Assembly: GCA_036244855.1 (NCBI GenBank)
Contig: BQKZ01000100.1
Location: 29,344 to 93,343 of the forward strand
Source of the DNA: Temnopleurus reevesii
Lineage: Eukaryota; Echinodermata; Echinoidea; Temnopleuroida; Temnopleuridae
Reading direction: 5' to 3'
Length of the DNA stretch: 64,000 nt
Shown in pieces: positions 33,685 through 46,520 of the stretch. Each line of letters opens with the position of its first letter. Position 1 is the first letter of the stretch. A model generated the notes under the pieces. The model did not search any database. It was not told the DNA's origin and saw nothing but the letters and a program-made list of their open reading frames with translations. The position numbers and the translations under genes are program-made.

Positions 33685-35490
33685 CTGCTTGCAAAATTCC
33701 TGGCACACATTACCTGCCATGGAGCATACTTTAGGGCTTCCATAGTCAACGCAGAGTGATCAATCATACTAGCACTGGAGCGAACGACATAAACAAGATC
33801 CCTGGAGAAACAATAAATGATCGTTTGTGGGAGAACAACGTCCATTATTAATGGCTTACAGCTCTACAAGCATTTCTTCCATCAAAGACAGATTAGACAC
33901 CGCAATTTAGCAATGCCCTCGATCCCTTTAAATGAAAACGGTTTCACTTTAATTGCTGATGTATAGCAATGAATTTGTAAAGATGCATCACTGCGATCTA
34001 GAAATGACGAGGCATGATGAGCCAAAATCAACGAAATATCTCAGCAGCAGGCATCTTACTTTGTCAAACCTCAAATCGTCATCGGTATGTTATTCCAAAC
34101 CGCCACTTGCGTGGGCCTTGGTAGGCGATATATCCATCCAGCCATTTCCCGCGTTTCCGCGTGGCCTGATGTTCCATTTGGCGGGAAAGTGAGTCCCATT
34201 TAATGCAGTCGGTAGAGTACATTGTGACCTTTATTAGATGCATAAAATCTGATCAACTGATTATTCACGATAGGAAAAAAGATACATCAAAGTAAAATGC
34301 ATTTAAGTAGTCTCGAGTTATGAAAATTGTGAAGTGATTAATTTACAATGAGAAAAGTTATATGTAAAATGCAATGCAGAACGTTAAATTTCATTGTTTC
34401 CTGTAGAGTAAAAGGAATTTTCCAAGTTAAGTTATCATTTTGTTTTAAGCAATATTATTAATAATGATTTTCCTACGACGAAAAGACTTTGATTTGGAAC
34501 AGATAGCGATTAAAAAATCGATAGATAAACTGTTTTGGGGTTTTCCCCCAAAGCATAAAATGGCTAACCATCTATACTAATATTCATCATTAATCCTACG
34601 ATGTCTAGAAAAGCAAATAACATCTCCAATATTGCAATTTTTCTTTTGCATTCGGCCATTATGCAGATGAGCGTACGATTGCCTTGACAGATTATTTTGG
34701 AAGCGAAGAGCAACGGAGCGCATCTCTGCATCCTTGATGAAAGGAAGGTTTGTGATGCTGCGCTCTTAGGAGCAAGGAAGCTCGGGAGACTGTGTAAATA
34801 CCCTCTCCCATTGGAGATGTTTTGAGAAGGCCTACAAACGAGTTCAGCGAGGTAATATCCATGCCAGGAGCGAACTGAGGGCGGTAAAAGTGGTATTTTA
34901 GAAGGATTGGGGGTTGAGGAGGCATGCATCGGTGACGCCTATTAGTGGATATGTTTATTATTTCCTGCACTCTTGTTCCGAAAGCAGAAGTAGACTGCTG
35001 ATACATCTACACATTTATAATATATACATGTAAATATGGATATGCTGATGGTTTTCTCCGCTCCATCTTACTCCTGTCATCACCACAACCCCCTCCCCTC
35101 ACCTCACCCCCCATTTTCAAAACACACATACGAAAACCATGATCGTGCAAACTCGCCCGCTGTATAGCTAATAATCTATTCCTATGAATGTTTGTTTATA
35201 TTCCAATCCCCAAATCTATTAAAAGGGGCTCAATCCGTGCCACTTTTCCAGGCCTGTCAGATTTCATCAAGGAATATTGAGATGCTCGTGTGGTTTTATA
35301 AGTCTTGACGTGACAGATGCTTTCTGAACGAGCGGGACCTCATCTGACTATTCTTATGATCATACATCAATCAACGACCGAGAATTAAGATAGAATCAAG
35401 ATAGACTTTAACCTCCGAAATCTGTCACTATTACTTCATGTCTTTTTATGTATGTTTCATGTCTCTCTTTCTTTTCGCTCTCTTCTCCTA
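33685..35490. other. Intergenic, nothing recognised
   Basis: Two overlapping minus-strand ORFs of 121 and 104 codons (34564-35006) occupy different frames of the same DNA. At least one must be spurious and neither shows a domain. Confidence 0.45.
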
Positions 35491-35517
35491 CCCCCCCCCC
35501 CCCCCCCCCCCCCCCCC
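35491..35517. repeat. Poly(C) tract
   Basis: Twenty-seven C residues in a C/T-rich neighbourhood (35461-35525). Confidence 0.95.
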
Positions 35518-37912
35518 TCCTCGTCTCGGCATTTTTCACTACGCCATGTTCTAACTAGACTGAAACATGGTCTCGATATACAATTAATATTATGTTGTGA
35601 CCTATTGTATACTTAATTCCTATTCAGTAAGCGGAGACCAATCTAAATAAAAATATAGGGATCATAGAAATACTAAAAAAAACATCACATATTTTGATAA
35701 CATACAAAAAAATATCTAGAATATTAGAAACTTAGTCGAGCAGTTTCTTTATAAACTGAAAGGGCAACCCTGTTTAAATAAAACGACAAATGAAAATTAA
35801 AAAAAGAATTGCACAGTCACGCTTCATGCAAGTGAAATGCATACGACTTTTTACAATTTGAAAACCAGCATCAATGATAGTTTAAAAAATACATAACCCT
35901 GTCGTATTTTAACACACCTGTAATGTATAAAAGCTAAGAATCTAAAGATTGGACACAATAAGATGAATGAGAATTAGGTTCGTACTTTAACAACATCTAA
36001 TTGTTAAAAATCGTGGATATGATCTTTAAAAGTATTATATAGCAAGAATTCTAGTTTGAATTTAGGGAAACAACGTGTCCGTATTTTTTCTCTCTTTGGC
36101 CGTTTCGCTTTGTACCTTCAATAATAACTGTCCTAATATTTAAAAAAATTAATACACATAATGTTTATCATTTATGAATAAAAATCGAATTTTACAGCTT
36201 AAATAACATGTGTCGTGTCAACTAGGTCTAAAATGGACTCACTGATTTTCTTCCCAAATGCTCGTTAGACAATCCAATTTTTAGCAGTGGGACATCTAAG
36301 CTGAATATTGATTGGAGCGAATATTGAGCGTCAGTAACTAGAGTCATGAATACATGCAGACAAGTTGGTGGGTTTTATAAACGTGCTTCGAACGACGTGT
36401 CCTGAAACAAGGGTCGAGTGTGTTCGAGTGCAAATGACTTTTCACCTAACACGTGAGATTAAAGCTTTTGTGACATCTTTACGGAAATGCAAGGCGCACA
36501 CCGATTTGGACACATGGATTACACGTATATAATAATCTATCATATACTAAATAACTGAAAATCTAACATTGAATGACAAATGAAAATCAAACATTTATAA
36601 TAAGAAAAGATTTTTTTTATCAAGACAACAATTAAGCATGCACACTCTCCTAGAATGTGATGCCGTTTTCTGTGTTTTCTTTTATAAGACATGTGTGATT
36701 AGAAGAGTTGTGTGATTTTAGACCTTAACAGGAAATTGATGTTCATTTTATGATGAGCATAAATAGCTACTGGCAGCATAATCCAAAATCCCGCCCAGGC
36801 ACTAATGGCATCTGCTGGCAACCCATTTCCTTATCATATGTGATAATCTTGGCCTAAAACTTCACTCTCATGCTCCACATGAGCAAAGAGTTCTAGGGCA
36901 AATGAGCGAAGGCGGGAAAAAGGAAGAATCAAATCCAAGGCAGACGACCTACATTTTAGCCAAACCAGATCAGACCGGTGACGTGCGTTCTCATTGATTG
37001 ATGCTGTTTGGTCTTTTAAGCTGTGCCGACATTTTAGACGGTGTCCTCAAGTCTAAACTTATGTTATTTGTTCACATTTTGCAGCAAGCGTCTCCCAGCT
37101 GCAGTGCAATGCTTCACTCTCATATTCGTCAAACACGGATATTTTATCGTTTTATCGTTTGAAATAATTTTGTCGACATTCTTTCACATTTTTTCATGAA
37201 AATTGATAGACTTAATACACTGTACAGTGGGTTCACTCTTAAATTAAACATTTCCTTGTCAGTGTAACCCAAATGATATTGCGCAATTGCCTCAAAGAAG
37301 CTACCATTAAAAATGAATTCTACATCGTCACTCCATTGAGTAGAAAAATAGCGGTTATTTAATAAAATGTCCCTTGCCGAAAATTAGTATCATATAATGT
37401 TATCTAAATGTTATAATTGCGGCGGAATCATGGTTTCAAATGAGATCAACAGAAGATTGAATCATTGAAAACCAAGATGAACCACAAGAAAACGGTGTTG
37501 AGATGGATTCAACCACAAGGGCGATCTTCAGTAGATCGGAACTTACCGCAGCAGCGTGTGTCTTCAAACAGAGTAGCGATCTGATGAGATTGTAACCACA
37601 AAATGAGATACAGTAGATCGTGATATACCGAATTCTGTTATCATGGTTATATGTAATTAAAATGAATGGTTTTGTGATATAACTATCATCCCGAGTAGAT
37701 TAATGATTATTTACCTAATGAAATTTCTTTCGGTTGATTTCTATCATACGATTTTCAGTACTGAAAAAGTTGTAAATTATTTGCTTGCTTATAATATAAG
37801 CAGCTCTGAAAACATTAAACCTTACGCAACGATAAAGTATGTAATCCACTTCTTTATTTATTTATTTATTTATTATTATTATTTTTTTTTTTTTTACTAA
37901 AGTATCAAATAT
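35518..37912. other. Intergenic, nothing recognised
   Basis: AT-rich with a (TTTA)n/(TTA)n and poly(T) patch at about 37853-37896 just before a family B element. No gene is seen. Confidence 0.5.
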
Positions 37913-38028
37913 GGGGCCTGTAACATAAAGAGATGCTATTAATTTTGCAATTAATCTCTTTGGTATACATTATGTCATAGACTTACGATTAATATCTATC
38001 GTAATTGCATCTTTTGCATTACAGACAC
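37913..38028. mobile_element. Family B palindromic MITE, copy 4
   Basis: The left terminus GGGGCCTGTAACATAAAG is intact. The right terminus is degraded to CTTTTGCATTACAGAC. The interior ATAGACTTACGATTAATATC matches the reverse strand of the signature seen in copies 1 and 2. It shares its internal ATTAATTGTATC-like layout with copy 5. Confidence 0.75.
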
Positions 38029-38589
38029 ATGGAGTTTTCCTTCATAAATAAGTAATCCACTCATGGTTAAATTATGTTTGATCAATGATGTCTGCACAGA
38101 AATTACTTTAATCAAAATATTCGACTACGAGCATTGACAATAAGAGAGGCAATGCAGATTTTTCATGTATATACATAAGGGAGAATCGGAGCAACAAACG
38201 AAATAATTTAACCACAATATCTCCGTGCTCTACATCCATACAGTCGGTCGTTTAATGAAGTTTAATTGGCACTAGTGTACGACATTTAGATATTAATACT
38301 CAAGACTTTATTGTTTGCAATTACTGGCTGACGATCCACAGACTTGATGGCTTTCCGAACAGATATCCACCCAATGTGACCTTTTGGGTGATCTCTGCTA
38401 TAGGGGAATATATATATCTTCATATAATAAAGCTGGCGACATCAAATCGAAAGAAGCCAAAATTGCATTTGTATGACTTTTGTATTGTCTATGGGTCCTT
38501 CCCGGAAGGAATGTTGTCAATAACCTGTCTGCCAATAAGAATGTATACGTTATGTCGTTTAATCGAGATTCTTTAAAAGAATGTTTGAG

Positions 38590-38700
38590 GGGCTCAATAT
38601 TATTGTTTATGATTGTTTATTGAGTTAAAAGCGCTCTGGAACCATACCTGTGTATTGAGCGCTATATAAGTATCCATATTGTATTGTATTGTATTGTAAA
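38590..38700 (+). mobile_element. 3' tail of a LINE/SINE with (TATTG)n end
   Basis: The sequence AAAAGCGCTCTGGAACCATA, then GAGCGCTATATAAGTATCCA, followed by four TATTG-like repeats, has the GCGCTATATAA tail and terminal simple repeat typical of CR1/L2-related retroelement 3' ends. No upstream coding part remains. Confidence 0.55.
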
Positions 38701-40973
38701 AGCTATGAATACCCCCAATGCGTTCTTTATATAAAAAAAAATGTATTACGTCATAGAAAAAGGATGATCATAGATTGCGTTTCAATCAGCTCAGAAAACT
38801 CTACTTCTCGTGCACAAAGATAGACATATTCCCATAAATTTACTGAACATCATAAATTGCGAATAAAGCGAATGTTATTTTAGGTGTGTGAAATTATAAA
38901 CCTTCTAACACTGAAACATGGATAAGATTTCGAGTAAAACTACGAGAAAGACATAACTAGGAAGTCAAATGAGAGATGCTGAGAAGAGTTTGACAAATAT
39001 TCGCTTTGATAGTTCAGAAACCCCGACTACGATTCGTTTGATATTGGATAAAGAAGCGTGCATTGGAATGGCACAACATTTCACATGAACGCGTTTTCAA
39101 ATACCCCTTTGAGAGTACACCGGTGAGGCGGCAAAGACATGCCACATACAATATTGCTGCCTCAGTGGTGATGCTAATTGTTACGGACATCGTATATTAA
39201 AGTCCTTATTCTACCCATGTTTTAACACATCACTTATGTTGTTCCGTGATGGGGCAAGGGTGATTATGTTTTCCTATATTGAAGGGGGCTTCGAGCAACT
39301 TTTTAATGGCGTCTTGATATATACACATGCACGACATTTGAGAGTATTAGATGACCACTGGAAGGAAATTTCACTCAAGGGGTGAATAGTTATACCAACA
39401 AAATGATGATGATTAACAATGTATAAGGCTTACAAAGATATAGAAGAATAAAGCTATCGCACCTCATCATATCAAAGAGGGGCCAAATTATGCTACTCGG
39501 AAAAACCTTTACGTGTTTATAAGGCTAGGATTTCTCGCAACAGTTCGCCCATTTTCATATCTTATTGCTGCTCTTTAGCGGATGCCTGGCTTTCCAACGC
39601 CACAATTGTTATCTCTATTATTGCTTCCAATTTGGTCGCTATCTTCAGCCATGGATGTCGTTATTGCTTTGATCATACGTGACTCGTCAATAAGTTACTT
39701 ACCATCGCCTTGGCGGGAAACGAGAGCTGAAAAGCGCGCGCCAAGAAGAGCTCTCGCTCGGAATGCGATCGGCTGATATTTCATTCCTTGCGGGTCGATG
39801 TTGTTACCATGCTTGTTTTCACAAGGAACATTATGTAGAGAGGAACATCTTTGCAGCGCAGCTTTCATAAATCATCCAAGCTTTTCAAGTAGGGAACATA
39901 AGTTATCTTTCTTTATGAGGGAGAATAGGCGATGAAATGGTCGTTATCCTGGCTAAGAATAGTCGATGCGAAATAAACACAAGACTTGAGGTGCGATCTA
40001 GGGGCCGCACTACTCGAGAAAATGCGATAAAACTTAATCGAAACGACAACACTGGCCAATTATTAAATGTTTTACTTGACAAACGGGAAGGGTACATCTT
40101 TTAAATGAATTTATGGTTTGAACCACCCATGCACCCCGCAGGAGATTATACGTTCCACAAGACATACAAAACAAACAAGAACTTTGTTATTCAATTTTAA
40201 TTCTAATAAATTTATCATTATATTCATTTCTTAAGTTCTAACTTGAACTTTTGTCATGTATCATGCATGTTAATACTGCATTTAAAATTCTGATGTAACG
40301 TGCTCACACTACGATTTTTGTTTACAACCCCGGAGGGGGGGGGGGGCTGATACCGCCAACAAAAGGGTAATCAGGTGACAATCTGTTTCGTCATAACCAT
40401 ACATCATAGTCTGTGTGAATTTCTTTATTTTTCTCTTTGAACTTGTGATGTCTACCCTATTAACTTTTATGAAGAGATTCCCATGCGTTCCCTATAATAA
40501 AATGATGGCTTAGGAATGTTTCGTATGTGACGTGCTATCACTCAAAAATGGCTGTTAATACTTCTCGCTCTGCTGGTAGTCCGGAAAACATCTCGGCGGC
40601 AGCAAATCGCGGTTTTGAATATATCACTGATGACAGACTTATTTCTTTGCAATTCATATCATTTTAATTCTATTTAATTATTTTTTTAAAAGAAAATTCA
40701 ATCTGATGGAATCCAACAGTAGAAAGGTTAATTTGATACACATTTTAAAGCATCATTAGATAAGTAGTTAAAACTGATAACATTTTTTTTTAATTGTATT
40801 TTATAATAAGGAAGAGACTCACTGTAGAGCTGTGCTTGTAATTTGTGGGATAACGAAAAGTAATAGAATTCGGAAATGATTATGAAGATCTCATTCTAAC
40901 TCCAAAACTCTCCCTCCACCAAAAGGAAGAGTAGTATAAAAAAGAGTCAATCACATATTTTCGTCTATGGCTA
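38701..40973. other. Intergenic, nothing recognised
   Basis: AT-rich with a G-run at about 40335-40346. Chance ORFs only. Confidence 0.5.
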
Positions 40974-41276
40974 ATGCCCTGGTCACATAGGACCCCGATT
41001 CACCCCGGAGGAGCAGTTGGCTCAGCCTCCGGGGTCGATCGTGTAGCTTCCGGGGCCGATCGTGTTGCTTCCGGGGCCAATCGGATTCCAACACGGATCT
41101 CCGGGGTGAATCGGGAGCCCAACACGACTGTTTTTGGCTGTGTTTGTGGTCACATAGAAAAATCAGCACTCGAGCTTGGGAATGTGTAACCCCATTCACC
41201 CCGATTGAGCCAAAAAGAGCCCCGGATCTCCGGGGTGAATCGTGTTGCTTCCGGGGTCCTATGTGACCAGGGCTTG
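40974..41276. mobile_element. Family A element, enlarged compound copy 3
   Basis: The outer ends GCCCTGGTCACATAGGACCC and GGGGTCCTATGTGACCAGGG are family A termini. The element is about 300 bp instead of about 130. Inside are repeated words: CCGGGGCCGATCGTGT twice in diverged form, TCTCCGGGGTGAATCG twice, and an extra GTGGTCACATAGAAA arm at about 41147-41161. This fits nested or rearranged family A units. The frames of 62-82 codons through it are palindrome shadows. Confidence 0.75.
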
Positions 41277-42951
41277 ACGCCTAAACATACATAAAATATA
41301 TACGCCACTGAGTGCAAAAAAATACGGAGTGAAGACACTTAACTGACGTCGATGATGTTGGACCTGTGCACATGTTAGCGTCAGCCAAATGCTTTCCCTC
41401 TGTATTTCTGCGTTCCGGGGAGCGCATTTTATATATGCTGGGAAGATATTGGTAATAATGGTGACAGAGCCTTAATAAGCAAATCACGATGAAATATGAC
41501 AATATCCTGTATAAATCACTGCAACTAAGTATAAGTATACATACATGCTTATGATTATGTTACGGTTATAATTGCCATCAGAATATTGTAAACTTAGCTG
41601 CACGCTGCACGGATTTTGCAGCATATTTCTTAGCGACTGAGATATCCTATTATAACTGAGCAGATTATTTTTCAATTTGTATATAGAGATTTGGAGATTT
41701 AAATCATAATTGGCAAAAATATAAAAATTGACGGGGAGATTTATAGCAAAACGAGGAAAATCTAACTCCTGCAGATGATGTGAATTTTATACAACATATA
41801 ATCAAATAAAGAAGACTCGTAATCAACAAACATTACAAATTTTCATTCCATATTCTATTTTATAAAGATGTTTGCTACATTGTATGACCTTCCAGCGTAT
41901 GAGCGTAATTTCATGAATAATCTAGACTAATCTATAATTCCAAATACTCATGAGCTACTAATTTGAAATTAATTTCCGTTATACCTCAAATTAATTCTAG
42001 GAACATTGATCGTGAATCTTTTCATCATGTCATTTTCAATATGACAGAACCCGTTATTGTATTGTTTTAATTGGATTTGTTTCCGTTCGCAGTGAGTTTT
42101 GTATAATTGGATATGGCAAACGCATGGAATCAATCATAAATTGTAATTTGTGTTTTGCAATAGTCCTCAAAATATCATACAAATCGCTACTTCGTCAGAT
42201 CTACGTGCATGACTTTTAGCTGTATTCCGTAAGCACACTGCACTTGTTTTTGTATAATCAGATAATACATGCTGTTATGAATATTACATGACCTCGAAGG
42301 TCACCCCACATCAGATTTTTTCATTTCATTTAGTAAAAATGGCAAAGGAAAATAAGTAGACCAAACAGAAAGCAACTCTTGCATGCTATACACGAACGAG
42401 CAAACTTAATTTCAAATCAAATGCTTGACCCACTTAAATTCAGGCCTTCCATTCACTACTCAAATTACCTGACCGGTCTTCCGCGCTGCCGTTTTGATGA
42501 GGAATGAAACAAAGTTGTTATAGTGATTGCAGATGCAGATGTATGAATGAAGAGCTGATTCAATGGAGGCTACAAGAACTCTTTCAAGATACAGATATCG
42601 TTCAAGTGATAACGGAATTGGATGAAAAGCAAGGGAAAGAAAAATTGCGAAAGTGAAAAAAAACAAGAGAAAAGGAAGGGTAGAAGAGAAAATGAAGATG
42701 AGAGGAGCAGTTGAAGATGCTATTGAAAGTATTTTTATACGTGAGGCCATTCGCCTGATGTCTCGTGGTTTCAACATCACTCTTCTCATATTCCTTTCCC
42801 AAGGGAGTGTGAAATATGAAATGTTGGAAATTTCCTATTCTGCGTCCATACCTGAAGTAACTCATCTTCACTTCGAACTATTTTTCATTTTCTACGCCCG
42901 TTCTCCGATTCTCCGCCCCTCTTCCCATATCGTTGTTCGCCTCTGCCTCCA
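41277..42951. other. Intergenic, nothing recognised
   Basis: AT-rich. The purine-rich stretch at 42620-42720 gives a lysine/glutamate-rich frame that I treat as compositional. Confidence 0.45.
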
Positions 42952-42997
42952 CCCCCCCCCCCCCCCCCNCTCTTCCGGTCTCACTCTCTCCCTTTCC

Positions 42998-43053
<56 letters not shown>

Positions 43054-43064
43054 TTCTCTCTCTT
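42952..43064. repeat. Poly(C), N, and (CT)n low-complexity block
   Basis: A C-run at 42952-42968 is followed by an N at 42969, then an imperfect (CT)n/(TC)n tract to 43064, and a short (CA)n to about 43085. The two overlapping plus-strand frames of 196 and 117 codons across it owe their length to the repeat. Confidence 0.9.
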
Positions 43065-44733
43065 ATTCATATACACACACACACCCACACTTACACTTTT
43101 TTTTCTGTCCTGTCTTCTGCCTTCTGTTTGTTTTTATTTTCTCCGGTCCTACCTCACATATTCTATTCATCCTCCCTTATCTCCACCCCCTACCTCTCCT
43201 TCTATCCCTTTCTCACGTATCAGGTTCTTCTGCCCTGTTCTAAAATTACATCAGCTATTACGTTAATGGAGATTGGAATAAAATGAGTCCTCAAGAAAAA
43301 AAATTGTAATCCATGTGAGACAAAATAATCCACAATAATCCTTTAATCATATAATACAAGGAGGGTAGCAAACTAATTATTTTTCAAGAATGTAGATGTC
43401 AAATCTCCTTATCTTTGTGCCACTTTACTTCTAACGGAAATGAGTGCGAGATGGGGGAAATCATTCCTTCTTCATCTTCACAAATGTGAAGGAGCTTAGA
43501 CTGAGGGTATAATCATCTTGTTTTCACCATCCTACAGGGCTATGTCAATTGTATCGAGAGTCGAGTAAAAGGTGAGAGCGATTGGACTACGCGGGTTTTG
43601 TCTGCCCAAGGATGGGAGCCCCAAATGTCAGAGAAAGTATCACATGTTTTCTTGGCGCGCTTTGTGCATGTGTTCTTGTAGGCTTCATCATATCACTACA
43701 TTGAAGAGTACATTGTCGATGGGGTGAGGGAAATGTCAAGAGAGGCTACAGTTAATATCAACAGCTCCATTAAGACACCTATCACAAATCCATTTCAATA
43801 TACTTTACACGAAAAAGATCTTTTGGCATGGGTGAGGCATAATTGTGATGGAATCACAAGAGGCCGAGTCAAAACCGTCACAAAAAGAGAAAATGATTAA
43901 TTGCATTGAAATGAGTTTCTGTCACTAATTAGTGAATCTTTGTGTGAGTAGGCTACAACGTTGATCTACCAATAGAAAAATCTCTTCAGGTAGAAATATA
44001 TCTAAATAAATATATCCTAATGATCGATAAGAAGTTGGCAAATTATGTTTCTTGTGTACGCTGAGAGTGTTATGACTGCCCAAAGAGAAGTAATAGAGTT
44101 AATATCAGAAAAATTATAATTCATTAATTAGATATACATGTCCAATTTCTGCATGAATTACTCTAAAATGACTGTAAAAAGAATTCAATGATTTGAATTG
44201 AATTAATGTTTACAAGTAATTTGATTATGGTAGTTTTCGCACGAGGCTATTTTATCATGGAAGATACCTCATGTGTTGTGTTTTGGAAACCCCCTCCTTA
44301 AATCGTAATGTCACATCTTTAAGAGTGGGGTTAGCATTTGCTGCGTTTATATATCTAAATTCCCCTCCTTCTCCTTCGGACCGAAATCACCAATTTCCTG
44401 AAATGCCAGGCCTCATAAAATCAATATCAAACAAATAAAAGTTCAAATTACTTGGCAACCCCAAATGCTCCATTGATTGCCGAGATTCATAATGATAAAT
44501 GACGGCCAAATTGAAAAATCTCTCAACAAATCGATCTAGATGCTTCCGGCTCCCTTTCCCCGCTGTCCACGTGAAGTCGCCCCGACAGAATGTATATCGG
44601 AAAGAAGACAAAATCATGTCACAGCCTAATTTGACTTTCGAATCCTTCATTGTCTGTCATTGTCCTATGTACTAGGTTTCTGCTCTATCGTTGATAAATA
44701 GTGGGTTTTCAAAATCGGTGGACGGAGGGGTGT
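43065..44733. other. Intergenic, nothing recognised
   Basis: AT-rich. A minus ORF at 44387-44650 has a short RGDFTW...DRF pattern recalling LINE endonucleases, but this is too weak to call. Confidence 0.45.
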
Positions 44734-44820
44734 GGAAGATAGAAAACGAGTGTGCAACTGATGTGGGCATGAAATGATGCGCACATCAGTTGTGCATCAG
44801 ATGCGCACTCATTTTCTTCC
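44734..44820. repeat. Isolated imperfect hairpin (tiny foldback or RNA hairpin)
   Basis: The left arm GTGCAACTGATGTG and right arm CACATCAGTTGTGC pair perfectly. After a bulge in the right arm, GAAAACGAGTG and CACTCATTTTC pair too, with GGAAGA and TCTTCC at the outside. The loop is about 16 nt. The size would suit a short foldback element or a precursor-like RNA hairpin; nothing shows that it is expressed. Confidence 0.6.
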
Positions 44821-46392
44821 GGCAACAAGCCTTCCTACACCAATATTGAAAAACCCTATATTAGCCAATGCAAACTGAGCTTGAATTAAATTCATTCTAC
44901 GGACACGCTGGGCGAACGCTGAAGTCGATTTTGGGTTGGGCCTGACATACTAATCTTCTGGGGCTGGGAGCGTGTCACTCCAAATTTCTGGTTATGGGGA
45001 CCGTGAAAGATGTTCATGCTATGTTCTGCATTTGTTAATGGTAAATTAGGCTAATTTTCAGCATTACGTTAATAGTCATTTTCATTAGGATAATGTTGGA
45101 CTGTGTTTTAAAGTGACATTGTCAATGATTTCACATCTTAGGATGATTTCCAAACGCCACTCTCATCACTTTATGATTTACGTTTCTCCCTCTCGTTTTG
45201 GCCCCTGCTTAAACCGAAAGTATTTTAATGTCAGTACGTGCAGAGATTCGCCAGGTACACATTTGGATAACGCTGAATATGTGCAGCTGTTTTATATATA
45301 CATATTCGCATGTCATTCTAACCAAGTGTTTCTCCCATGAGTTTCTTATACAGATCTTCTCATACGGACATTAAATTTATTTATTTTTATTTCTTTACTT
45401 ATTTATTTATTTATTAGAATATATTTATACAGAGATTGCATTTATATGTAGGTTAATATTTGACAATGGCTTAATGATTTCACCTCTTAAAACGACTTCC
45501 AATGCCATTTACATTAAAGTTTGACCACACCTTTTAGACACATTAGCAATGATTTCACATCTCATACTGATTTCCAAACGCCATCATTACCACTCTCTAA
45601 TTTACATTTCTCCCTATGCTGATGATGATAAAAATCTTTCGTTTCGGGCGTGTATATTTCTACTGGCACCTCCCTGGCAGGGACCTTGTCTCATCTTGCA
45701 TCAGGCTATACACATACCTCGATGAGAGACGTCTGTCTTGAGAATACCTTCGTACAAGGCCAGTCAAGTACAAGGATCCAGTCGCAGTAGGCTCGTTCGC
45801 ATTGGCGATGGAGTTATTATCATTTAAGATATTGTTTGTTCCATTCATGTAGGGTAGATCATTTGTGATTGATTCGAATCAACATTTCTGCACTGGATTT
45901 GGATGGTGAAGCTTTTTAGAGTATCTCAATTCATTCCCTATTTATTCCATTTTTCTAAAAATTATTTGTGTTAACAAATGTAGAGTGCTTAGAGAGTTAC
46001 CGTAATATTAAGCCCTTTATGAAAGTACCATAAGTATTGACAAGTCACACACAATTAATTTTGTAAACATCAATTTGGTTTGTTCATTTGGCATTCTTCC
46101 TTTGATTATGCATGAAGTTTGTTTTACATTGAAAGAATATCTGTAAAATATCATCAAATTGGATTTTTAGGCAGACCTCGCTTATTTGTAAATTTGGGCG
46201 GGCAAAATGGTAACAATGTAATGGATAATAATCAGCTACATTTGTATAAACCACATACGTTCGTGTAATAAATGTAAGCATATATGTCATTTTAACTCCC
46301 TCAAACTACATTTGACTAGAGTGTGTTGTTGGAGCTTATTGTTGTAATGATGTTTAGCGTGCGCATGGAAAACTCTAAAACACGCCTGGCAT
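44821..46392. other. Intergenic, nothing recognised
   Basis: An internal phrase, TTTCACATCTTAGGATGATT at about 45129, recurs in altered form near 45553 (TTTCACATCTCATACTGATT) with CCAAACGCCA after each. This marks an old local duplication about 420 bp apart. No gene is seen. Confidence 0.45.
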
Positions 46393-46520
46393 GGGGCATG
46401 TAACATAAAAAAGATACGATTAATTCAAAATTAATTGTATCTCTATAGTACATATTTTGCTTTAGACTTACAATTATTATTTATCGTCAATTTAATTGCA
46501 TCTTTTATGTTACAGACCCC
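46393..46520. mobile_element. Family B palindromic MITE, copy 5
   Basis: The left end GGGGCATGTAACATAAAA and right end TTTTATGTTACAGACCCC are good inverse repeats. The inner AAGATACGATTAATTC pairs with the AATTGCATCTTTT side. The interior TAGACTTACAATTATTA matches copy 4. Confidence 0.8.

Noticed and set aside
34564..35006. Two minus-strand ORFs of 121 and 104 codons
   Set aside because: They are different frames of the same DNA with no domain, no splice signals and no clear codon bias.
42653..43286. Plus-strand ORFs of 196 and 117 codons, the first with a lysine-rich start
   Set aside because: Their length comes from the (CT)n, poly(C) and pyrimidine-rich tracts. They overlap in different frames and cross an N.
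44387..44650. Minus ORF with RGDFTW and later DRF, recalling a LINE endonuclease
   Set aside because: Spacing and the remaining catalytic pattern do not fit, and flanking frames show no reverse transcriptase.
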